From positions 1,035,694-1,099,693 of the forward strand of contig NZ_KB913013.1 of NCBI RefSeq assembly GCF_000383955.1: a stretch of DNA of 64,000 nucleotides, given 5' to 3'. The notes beneath the pieces were generated by a model that saw only the letters and a list, made by a program, of their open reading frames with translations, did not search any database and was not told the DNA's origin. Shown piece after piece: positions 45,223-51,142 of this stretch. Origin of the DNA: Rudanella lutea DSM 19387 (GTDB taxonomy: Bacteria > Bacteroidota > Bacteroidia > Cytophagales > Spirosomataceae). Each line of letters starts with the position of its first letter. Within the stretch, counting starts at the first letter, position 1. The translations under genes and the position numbers were made by a program.

Positions 45223-46092
45223 ATGAATATCCTTACCTTCGACATTGAGGAGTGGTTTCACCTCCTCGACCATAAATCGACCCGGACGGCTACCGAATGG
45301 AGCCGCTACGAATCCCGGATTCATGCCAACATGGACCGGATTTTTCAATTGCTCGCCGACACCAACTGCCGGGCTACTTTTTTCTGCCTGGGTTGGGTGG
45401 CCGATCAACACCCCGACGTAATTCGGCGAATCGACGCGGCCGGGTACGAAATTGCTACCCACTCGTACGCGCACCAACTCGCTTACGAACAAACCGAGAC
45501 CGAGTTCCGCGACGATCTGGAACGGTCGATCAAGGCTTTGCAGGACGTAACGGGCAAACCGATTCGGGCGTACCGGGCACCCGGCTTTTCAATCAAGTTT
45601 CTGAACCGCTGGGTATTTCCGATTCTGGTCGAGAACGGTATCGAGATTGACTGTTCAGTGTTTTCGGCGCGCCGGGCTCACGGGGGCGACACAGCCTTTG
45701 GCATCAGCCAACCGGCCATTATCGACGTTGACGGCTACCCACTCAAAGAGTTTCCCATCAACACGGTGCCTTTGCTGGGGCAGGATATGATTTTTTCGGG
45801 AGGGGGCTATTTCCGGCTACTACCCTACCCTATGATTCAGCGGTTTACCCGGCAGTCGCCCTACGTGATGACGTACTTCCATCCGCGCGACTTCGACCCC
45901 GCTCAACCGATGATTGAAGACCTCAGCCTGACGCGCAAGTTCAAGTCGTACTACGGGCTAAAAGGATGCCTGCCCAAGCTGAAGCGCCTGCTCACCGACT
46001 TCGAATTTATCGACATTTCGGAGGCCGACCGGCGCATCGACTGGTCGTCGGCCGTGCGCAAAAGCTGGGAGCTGACCCCTACCCCGGTCTAA
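45223..46092 (+). CDS. Polysaccharide deacetylase (NodB fold, DUF3473 type)
   Basis: 289 residues. The NodB motifs are present: FDIEEW near residue 6 (first catalytic aspartate), YEIATHSYAHQL (metal histidines) and IRAYRAPGFSIK. The C-terminal extension with EFPINTVPLLGQ, GGGYFRLLPY and YFHPRDFDP is the DUF3473 extension seen in exopolysaccharide deacetylases of PEP-CTERM/XrtA and related gene clusters. No signal peptide is evident, so it may be cytoplasmic or act at the inner face. It removes N-acetyl groups from a glycan or a lipid-linked precursor. Confidence 0.88.
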   Translation: MNILTFDIEEWFHLLDHKSTRTATEWSRYESRIHANMDRIFQLLADTNCRATFFCLGWVADQHPDVIRRIDAAGYEIATHSYAHQLAYEQTETEFRDDLERSIKALQDVTGKPIRAYRAPGFSIKFLNRWVFPILVENGIEIDCSVFSARRAHGGDTAFGISQPAIIDVDGYPLKEFPINTVPLLGQDMIFSGGGYFRLLPYPMIQRFTRQSPYVMTYFHPRDFDPAQPMIEDLSLTRKFKSYYGLKGCLPKLKRLLTDFEFIDISEADRRIDWSSAVRKSWELTPTPV

Positions 46093-46239
46093 GCGAGCCG
46101 GGGTTCCTCGCTCGCCTATCCCCAACCGCTGTATATCAGAGCGAAAGTACTTGAGCGTACACGGGTTTTGTATGGTTGCGGTTACTCAAAACCCTTTAGT
46201 AAAATGATACACACTAATCATTCAAAAGGTTGACCCAAA

Positions 46240-46764
46240 GTGGCTATACATATTCGTAGACAACTGACTTTATTTGTTGACCCAAAAGACGCTGAAACTA
46301 TTGAACAAGTAAGACAAGAGTTTAACCCTATACAATTTGAGTTGATAAAATCTCACGTTACTCTATGTAGAGAGGACGAAATTGAAAATCTTGAGGAAGT
46401 ACTATCAAACCTACATTCTTTGACAATGGAAGAAATTGTTATTGAATTCGGGAAACCAACAAGGTTTGATAATGGACGAGGGATTTTTCTTCCTGCAATA
46501 CTGGAGAATGCACGTTTTCAAGAGTTACGTAGACAAATTTTAATTGGACTGAACGACAATCCAAGAAAGCAGGAAGCTCACATTACCTTAATGCATCCAA
46601 GAAACTCAACTTGTACAGACGCCATAGCTCGTCAGATTGAAAGCTTAAGTTTACCAAATCAATTAAGATTTGAACGAATAAGCCTGATAGAACAAGAAGA
46701 CGGCGGACAATGGAAGATTTTGCAAGAGTTTGAGCTTAGGAAAAGGATATTGAAACCAATTTGA
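46240..46764 (+). CDS. 2H phosphoesterase superfamily protein (2'-5' RNA ligase-like)
   Basis: 174 residues. The two H-x-T-x motifs that define the superfamily are present: SHVTLCRE (about residue 39) and AHITLMHP (about residue 129). Members act on 2'-5' or cyclic phosphodiesters in RNA or nucleotides. The start is GTG at 46240. Base composition is much more AT-rich than in the neighbours to the left, and a long palindrome resembling an integron attC site follows almost directly after the stop, so the gene looks like an acquired cassette. The substrate is unknown. Confidence 0.8.
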   Translation: MAIHIRRQLTLFVDPKDAETIEQVRQEFNPIQFELIKSHVTLCREDEIENLEEVLSNLHSLTMEEIVIEFGKPTRFDNGRGIFLPAILENARFQELRRQILIGLNDNPRKQEAHITLMHPRNSTCTDAIARQIESLSLPNQLRFERISLIEQEDGGQWKILQEFELRKRILKPI

Positions 46765-46766
46765 CA

Positions 46767-46854
46767 GAAACGCCAGCCACCAATAAGGGGCTTTATGCGA
46801 GCTTGGCTTGACGGAATGCTATCATCACACCTACACAAAGCCCTGAACGCAGCT
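46767..46854 (+). repeat. attC-like imperfect palindrome 1
   Basis: Begins two bases after the 2H gene stop with ACGCCAGCCACCAATAAGGG and contains the 7-bp stem GGGCTTT (46788-46794) / AAAGCCC (46837-46843) with a ~40-nt centre. It ends TGAACGCAGC. The left end resembles the left end of palindrome 3 (both have AACGsCAGCCACyAAy) and the right end resembles its right end (AAAGCCC.GAAC). Confidence 0.5.
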
Positions 46855-46875
46855 ACAATTCAATTAACGACAATG

Positions 46876-47331
46876 GTCAGGTACTTGACATTCAGTATTT
46901 CAATATGCTTTATATCCTGGCTGGTTGGGATGATGATCCATTATGCGTTAAGGAAAAGAGCCTATTTCAACAAAAACTTAGAGAACCTTACTTTTATTGA
47001 AAATCAACATCTCAACAGAGTCATTGGGCTTGGCATTTTTAAGTGGATTGTAAGAAATACGTTCTTCAAATTTTTCAATCAAAAACTGAAACTCAAAACG
47101 AAAATTGACAAGCCTTATTTGTGTAGCATACGTAAGGAAATGACGATTTCTGAAATCGATCATTTAATCGGATTCGTCTTTGTCAGTTTTTTTGCTTTAG
47201 CTAAGGCTTTCAACGCCAACTACTTATTTGGATTGGTCATCATGATAGTCAACATTCCAATGAATTTGTACCCTTCTTTATTACAACAGGAGAATAAAAG
47301 ACGAATCGACCGACTGATAAAGAGACTGTAG
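46876..47331 (+). CDS. Small membrane protein of unknown function (possible CrtO-like acyltransferase family)
   Basis: 151 residues from the ATG at 46876 (an ATG at 46795 lies inside the palindrome and is less likely). Two or three hydrophobic segments are visible: YLTFSISICFISWLVGMM near the start, and FVFVSFFALAKAF with YLFGLVIMIVNIPM later. Between them is GIFKWIVRNTFFKFFNQKLK, then MTISEIDHLIGF, and the end has NLYPSLLQQENKRRIDRL. This 'EI.HLIGF ... N.YPSLLQ..NK.RI' pattern occurs in small Bacteroidota membrane proteins, some annotated as glycosyl-diaponeurosporenoate acyltransferase-like. That link is weak. AT-rich, cassette-like context. Confidence 0.55.
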   Translation, partial: VRYLTFSISICFISWLVGMMIHYALRKRAYFNKNLENLTFIENQHLNRVIGLGIFKWIVRNTFFKFFNQKLKLKTKIDKPYLCSIRKEMTISEIDHLIGFVFVSFFALAKAFNANYLFGLVIMIVNIPMNLYPSLLQQENKRRIDRLIKRL

Positions 47332-47418
47332 CTAACACCAGTTTGACATAATAGCGGCAGAAGTGCTACTACCCAATAATCACAATAGTGAGCCTATTCA
47401 AACGGCACAACATTAGCT
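47330..47418 (+). repeat. attC-like imperfect palindrome 2
   Basis: Starts within the preceding stop codon. AGCTAA (47330-47335) faces TTAGCT (47413-47418), and GTTTGA (47341-47346) faces TCAAAC (47398-47403). Unequal unpaired spacers lie between the two stems, with a ~50-nt centre. TAAC at the left end and GTT-like TTAG at the right end recall attC core sites. Confidence 0.5.
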
Positions 47419-47558
47419 TTGTGCTACAGGGATTGAGCGCTGTTGCTACCAGTTAGCTTCGGTGGTAGGTTGATTGTTCCGTTCTCAAGACTCCTTACCG
47501 CAAAAGCCAGGCAACATGAGCGGCAGGCGACACAAACGACAGTTACAATAACAAGACA
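47419..47558 (+). other. Non-coding stretch before the Crp-like gene
   Basis: 140 bases with a further GTTAGCTTCGGTGGTAGG fragment that may be part of another decayed palindrome. No clear promoter pair was seen for the regulator at 47559. Confidence 0.25.
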
Positions 47559-48137
47559 ATGAAAAATATACTGTTTGACTTTATTTCAAAATACGTTTCC
47601 CTGACCGACGACGAGAAGAACGCATTACTCGACTTAGACATATTCCGCTCGGTGAAAAAAGGGACGACGTTACTCCAGGAAGGCCAAAAATCGAAGGACA
47701 GCTACTTTGTCTTAAAAGGCTGTATACGAACGTATTACCTGATAGACGGAGAAGAAAAAACAACCGCTTTCTACACAGAAATGGAAGTATTGACACCTCC
47801 TTGCGTGATTAGCAAAACGCCATCCGACTATTACGTGAGTTGTGTTGAAGATACTATTCTCACCGTTTCGAATTCGGATATAGAAGCAGAGACCAACCGG
47901 AAATTTCCCAAGTTTGACACGATGTGCCGAGTATTATCCGAAGAACTTTTAGCTAAACAACGAATCGACTTTGACGCGTTTAAGACTTCTTCTCCTGAAC
48001 AACGATACCTGAACTTAATCCAAAAAAGACCTGACCTAATTCAGCGGGTTCCGCAACATCAGTTAGCCAGTTATTTGGGCATAAAACCACAATCATTAAG
48101 CAGACTTAGAGCCCGAATTCTGGAGAAAAAGAACTAA
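47559..48137 (+). CDS. Crp/Fnr-family transcriptional regulator
   Basis: 192 residues. The N-terminal half is a cyclic-nucleotide-binding-like beta roll (FRSVKKGTTLLQEGQKSKDSYFVLKG, read in parts) and the C-terminal part is a winged helix with PQHQLASYLGIKPQSLSRLR, a clear helix-turn-helix. No Fnr-type cysteine cluster is present and the ligand pocket is not that of Crp, as is usual for the many Bacteroidota members whose effector is unknown. It sits 85 bases upstream of an outer-membrane protein gene on the same strand, a possible target. Confidence 0.85.
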   Translation: MKNILFDFISKYVSLTDDEKNALLDLDIFRSVKKGTTLLQEGQKSKDSYFVLKGCIRTYYLIDGEEKTTAFYTEMEVLTPPCVISKTPSDYYVSCVEDTILTVSNSDIEAETNRKFPKFDTMCRVLSEELLAKQRIDFDAFKTSSPEQRYLNLIQKRPDLIQRVPQHQLASYLGIKPQSLSRLRARILEKKN

Positions 48138-48222
48138 TGCGCATTTCTTAACTTAAGTGAACGAGCAATCCTGTCTCGTCGGTCCACTTTTGCACTGTCG
48201 TTTCACATCAATCAAAACTGAC

Positions 48223-48849
48223 ATGCAAAAGAAAATTTTCGGGATTGGGCTTGCCATCGTGTTGGCAGGCAGCCTGCAGGTGAATGCCCAATACGCTAAA
48301 ACAGACAGCACGTACAAACGGTGGTTCGTTGGGAGTACCATCTTTATACTGGGAAATTTGGCTTCCGTCAATCCCCCCGACTTCGCTCAGCTCAACATAG
48401 GCTACCGGATTACGGGACGAGATGTGATTACGTTAGAACCCAAAACCTGGAAATACGCCTGGCCAAACGGTATTCACCCATTTTTAAACAAAGCATACGG
48501 AAAGCCGGAAGAAAAATTTCCGGGGTATGTTCGTGAATATGGCGTATCCGTGGCTTACCAACGATTCCTGTGGAACGGTTTATATGCCGAACTGAATGTG
48601 ATGCCTACCTGGCAAACATTTGTAAATAATGACGGTAATAAAATTGACAATGGTTTCCAGATTTTCAACACCTACCGTGCTGGTTATCATATCAAACTTT
48701 TTAGAGACCGGTTTTTTATTCAACCATCCATTGCCATTACCCACCGCGCCTATCATACCAAACTGCCTAATGGATTTAAACAGTTAGATGATAAATGGTC
48801 GAAATTCATCTTCGGTGAACCGGGCTTTCATTTTGGGTTTAATTTTTAG
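48223..48849 (+). CDS. Predicted outer-membrane beta-barrel protein of unknown function
   Basis: 208 residues from the ATG at 48223. A signal peptide ends at LQVNAQ (residues 1-22). The mature part alternates beta strands (QLNIGYRITGRDVITLEPKT, VSVAYQRFLWNGLYAELNVM, IFNTYRAGYHIKLFRDRFFI) and ends in the strand FGEPGFHFGFNF with a terminal phenylalanine, typical of outer-membrane barrels recognised by the Bam complex. The gene follows the Crp-like regulator and may be controlled by it. Family not recognised. Confidence 0.7.
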   Translation: MQKKIFGIGLAIVLAGSLQVNAQYAKTDSTYKRWFVGSTIFILGNLASVNPPDFAQLNIGYRITGRDVITLEPKTWKYAWPNGIHPFLNKAYGKPEEKFPGYVREYGVSVAYQRFLWNGLYAELNVMPTWQTFVNNDGNKIDNGFQIFNTYRAGYHIKLFRDRFFIQPSIAITHRAYHTKLPNGFKQLDDKWSKFIFGEPGFHFGFNF

Positions 48850-48855
48850 TGATTC

Positions 48856-49065
48856 ATGAGAGCGACAACCACACTACTATTTCTATCCACTGCGACAATA
48901 AACTTTCGCACAAAGCCGACATACACCCATTTGCTCAAAAACGGCACCGGTATTAAGTTCATTCAGGATCTACTGGGCCACAATGACATCAAGACTACGT
49001 TACGCTACACGCAGGTCAGCGAGAAAAATTTGAAGAATATCAAAAGTCCGTTAGACAGGCTTTGA
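48856..49065 (+). pseudogene. Tyrosine recombinase C-terminal remnant
   Basis: 69 codons, of which the last ~46 match the C-terminus of tyrosine integrases: THLLKNGTGIKFIQDLLGHN, then the nucleophile region LRYTQVSEKNLKN and a SPLDRL end. The LGH histidine and the nucleophile tyrosine remain, but the catalytic domain's first arginine and the H-x-x-R box (normally HSFATH...) are missing, as is the N-terminal domain. The first ~20 codons look unrelated. The terminal SPLD.L motif also closes integron integrases and several Bacteroidota XerC/D-like enzymes, so the exact family cannot be fixed from this fragment. Confidence 0.8.
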
Positions 49066-49110
49066 AACTGATTTCGTATTTTGTATTGTCAGTAGATCTA
49101 TAATGACGAT

Positions 49111-49147
49111 AACAATACGGAATACGCAATGCGTATTCCGTATTGTT
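49111..49147. repeat. Perfect 37-base palindrome
   Basis: An 18-bp arm AACAATACGGAATACGCA, a single A, then its exact complement in reverse. It lies 45 bases after the recombinase remnant and has no T-run, so a simple terminator is unlikely on the plus strand. A recombinase or replication-related site is possible. Confidence 0.8.
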
Positions 49148-49224
49148 ACTGAACCGGACAAGTGCACAAAACCAAGCATAATTAACTTATTTTCAAGTAG
49201 TTAAGAAGAGAAATCCATAAATTA

Positions 49225-49255
49225 TTTGGAGATTTTTTGCCTCTACCTACCTTTG
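49225..49255 (+). promoter_or_regulatory. Consensus Bacteroidota promoter before the DUF6843 gene
   Basis: TTTG (49225-49228), a 19-nt spacer and TACCTTTG (49248-49255) fit the consensus exactly. The predicted start is near 49262, giving a ~70-nt leader before the TTG start at 49332. Confidence 0.7.
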
Positions 49256-49331
49256 TGTAAATACTCAGAAGTTGCGTCTATTTATGAGTTGCCTGCAAGC
49301 ATAAAACGACATACCAACGAATAGACACAAA

Positions 49332-50006
49332 TTGAAACAAACAGTATTTTATATCGGACTGACTTTAATTGCCATTAGCTTCATTGCTTGTGTTGTAAGT
49401 TTCTATCTTTTAGTTTTAGGATTACCAACATTCTTAGTTGGAGTAATATTGATTTTTCTTTCAAAGCAGAATATTAAGACAAAATTGCTTACGACATTGA
49501 TTCCATTAATTTTATACGTTCCATCAACTTTTTTATTTCTGTATGCTTACAATTATTCGACACCAAAGACAATCTTAATTCCAAATAACTTTGAAGGAAA
49601 TTTACGAGTTGTATATGAAGAAAATTGTGGGCGTAATTATGATAAAACAGACGGTGTAAAAACATTGACTTTCCCTGACAATGGAATATTGATTCTAAAC
49701 GAAGACTTCGACAGACACGTTAATTACAATTATTATTTAGTTGACGAATTAGGCAACAGAACTAAAATATCACAAATACTTGACTTTAAAGACAGAATTC
49801 AAAAACGACCTTGTGTTTTAGTTGGTGGTTCGGGGACAATTGGTCAGACAATAGAAGCCAACTCAACGAATCCCGAAGAAAAGGACATAACCTATTCAGA
49901 CTTTTATATTTACAACAAAGACACCGTTGACAAAAATGACTTTAAGAGCAAACAAAAATTTGACTCATTGACAACAGCAATTGTAAACCAATGCAGACAA
50001 AAATAA
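49332..50006 (+). CDS. Membrane-anchored DUF6843-type protein of unknown function
   Basis: 224 residues from a TTG start. Two hydrophobic hairpin segments in the first 75 residues (IGLTLIAISFIACVVSFYLL, LLTTLIPLILYVPSTFLFLY) anchor an extracytoplasmic domain of ~150 residues starting KTILIPNNFEGNLRVVYEEN and containing FPDNGILILNEDFD and YYLVDELGNRTKI. This block resembles DUF6843 proteins of Bacteroidota; the function is unknown. The gene is strongly AT-rich and is followed by the clearest attC-like palindrome of the region. Confidence 0.7.
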   Translation: MKQTVFYIGLTLIAISFIACVVSFYLLVLGLPTFLVGVILIFLSKQNIKTKLLTTLIPLILYVPSTFLFLYAYNYSTPKTILIPNNFEGNLRVVYEENCGRNYDKTDGVKTLTFPDNGILILNEDFDRHVNYNYYLVDELGNRTKISQILDFKDRIQKRPCVLVGGSGTIGQTIEANSTNPEEKDITYSDFYIYNKDTVDKNDFKSKQKFDSLTTAIVNQCRQK

Positions 50007-50010
50007 CGGC

Positions 50011-50146
50011 AGCCACTAACACGGGTTTTGCGTCAGGCGGGCCGATGTGCAAACTTGAAGCTTTGTGCTTCTGATGAACTTTGGTAATAAATTGGGCATT
50101 TGTGATCTGAAACCCGCCCGAACGCAAAGCCCAGAAACGTTAGCGG
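50011..50146 (+). repeat. attC-like imperfect palindrome 3 (clearest copy)
   Basis: Begins five bases after a stop codon. The outer pair is CCACTAAC / GTTAGCGG (7 of 8 matched), then unpaired AC / AGAAAC. The long stem GGGTTTTGCGT-ca-GGCGGG (left) faces CCCGCC-cga-ACGCAAAGCCC (right), with about 70 nt of centre that includes GAAGC / GCTTC. Outer AAC...GTT boxes, an unequal spacer and extra unpaired bases on one arm are attC features, but the outer boxes are not the canonical RYYYAAC/GTTRRRY. Confidence 0.6.
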
Positions 50147-50168
50147 TAATTTTTAACGACAGCAACCA

Positions 50169-50942
50169 ATGTTCAAATTCTATACAATACCATCGGAAGA
50201 CATAATAGATAAACTTATCGGAGAAGAAGCTACAATTAAGCTGTCTTCTGCGTTTAATCTTAATGACCCTTATGAACTTAAATTTAACTTGGACATAGAC
50301 CCTTTAGCAGAGGGACACGAAAAAGAATACTATAAAAACAACCCAGGTTCTTCTGTTCAAGATTTTGAAGATTGGAAAAAACATGCAACAGAACACGATG
50401 GTTATACTTGGTACGCAGAACAACAGCAAAGAAATTCTGTTGCCCAGACGATTGCTTTATGTTCATTTACGGACAAAAATGACAATAACTTAATGTGGTC
50501 ACATTACACCAACAACCACAAAGGGATTTGCATTGAATATAAACCTGAACTATTTGAATACTTAAAAACTCAAAAAGGTTACCTTGTCTTTTGGAAAGTA
50601 AACTATTCTGACGAGCCACCAATAGTTAAAGGGCTTGACGACGTTAATCAGAAAGTTGAAAAGCTTATGTTTAACAAACAATCGGAATGGAAATATGAAA
50701 GTGAGCACCGAATTGTTTTCTTAAGCGACAAGGACACTGAGTTTATACCAATAGAAAGAAAATTTATTAAAGCTATTTATATTGGTTCACGAGCTGACAC
50801 AGATATCGACAAAAAAATATTATCTGTATGTAATAATACTGACATTGAAGTTTACTACGGAATAACTCTTGGAAAAACATATAAAGTTCATTTCGAAAAA
50901 TATAAAAATGGGACGATTTATTCCAGAGCATTTTGGAGATAA
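50169..50942 (+). CDS. DUF2971 domain-containing protein
   Basis: 257-residue soluble protein. The DUF2971 signature is visible: an N-terminal KLSSAFNLNDPYELKFN, then ALCSFTDKNDNNLMWSHYTN and HKGICIEYKP (the W-S-H-Y/H-K-G-I-C-I core), and EWKYESEHRIVFL later. The family is widespread on mobile and accessory DNA, its biochemical role is not established, and it has been noticed in defence-like neighbourhoods. Here it is an isolated AT-rich gene with an attC-like palindrome right after its stop, in line with being a captured cassette. Confidence 0.8.
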   Translation: MFKFYTIPSEDIIDKLIGEEATIKLSSAFNLNDPYELKFNLDIDPLAEGHEKEYYKNNPGSSVQDFEDWKKHATEHDGYTWYAEQQQRNSVAQTIALCSFTDKNDNNLMWSHYTNNHKGICIEYKPELFEYLKTQKGYLVFWKVNYSDEPPIVKGLDDVNQKVEKLMFNKQSEWKYESEHRIVFLSDKDTEFIPIERKFIKAIYIGSRADTDIDKKILSVCNNTDIEVYYGITLGKTYKVHFEKYKNGTIYSRAFWR

Positions 50943-50946
50943 AACT

Positions 50947-51076
50947 ACCGCTAACATGTTATTACCAAAAGCGGGGCTAAATAGCTTCAATTGGGCATTT
51001 ATGCAAAGTTCAACAGCAGTAATTCTATTGAACTTTTGTGCTAAAAATCCGCCACATCGCCAAGCCGTCTAACGTC
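50947..51076 (+). repeat. attC-like imperfect palindrome 4
   Basis: Starts right after the DUF2971 stop with CTACCGCTAACATG, has a strong inner stem GCAAAGTTCAA / TTGAACTTTtGtGC, a short GCGG / CCGC pair, and ends GCCGTCTAACGTCC. Its order of elements parallels palindrome 3, but the outer pairing is weaker. Confidence 0.4.
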
Positions 51077-51142
51077 CGTTCCACTAATCCGAAGTTTCAG
51101 TAGCCTAAGCTTGTCACGATTTCCGCCACCGATGCTAAACCC

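Noticed and set aside
46080..46103. ACCCCGG / CCGGGGT hairpin at the end of the polysaccharide deacetylase gene as a terminator
   Set aside because: The left arm is inside the coding sequence and no T-run follows; too weak to call.
46795..46875. Longer start for the small membrane protein at 46795
   Set aside because: The extra 27 codons fall inside the attC-like palindrome and lack the hydrophobic start seen from 46876.
46240..51076. Insertion sequence or composite transposon
   Set aside because: No transposase frame, no matching terminal inverted repeats and no target-site duplication were seen; only a tyrosine-recombinase fragment is present.
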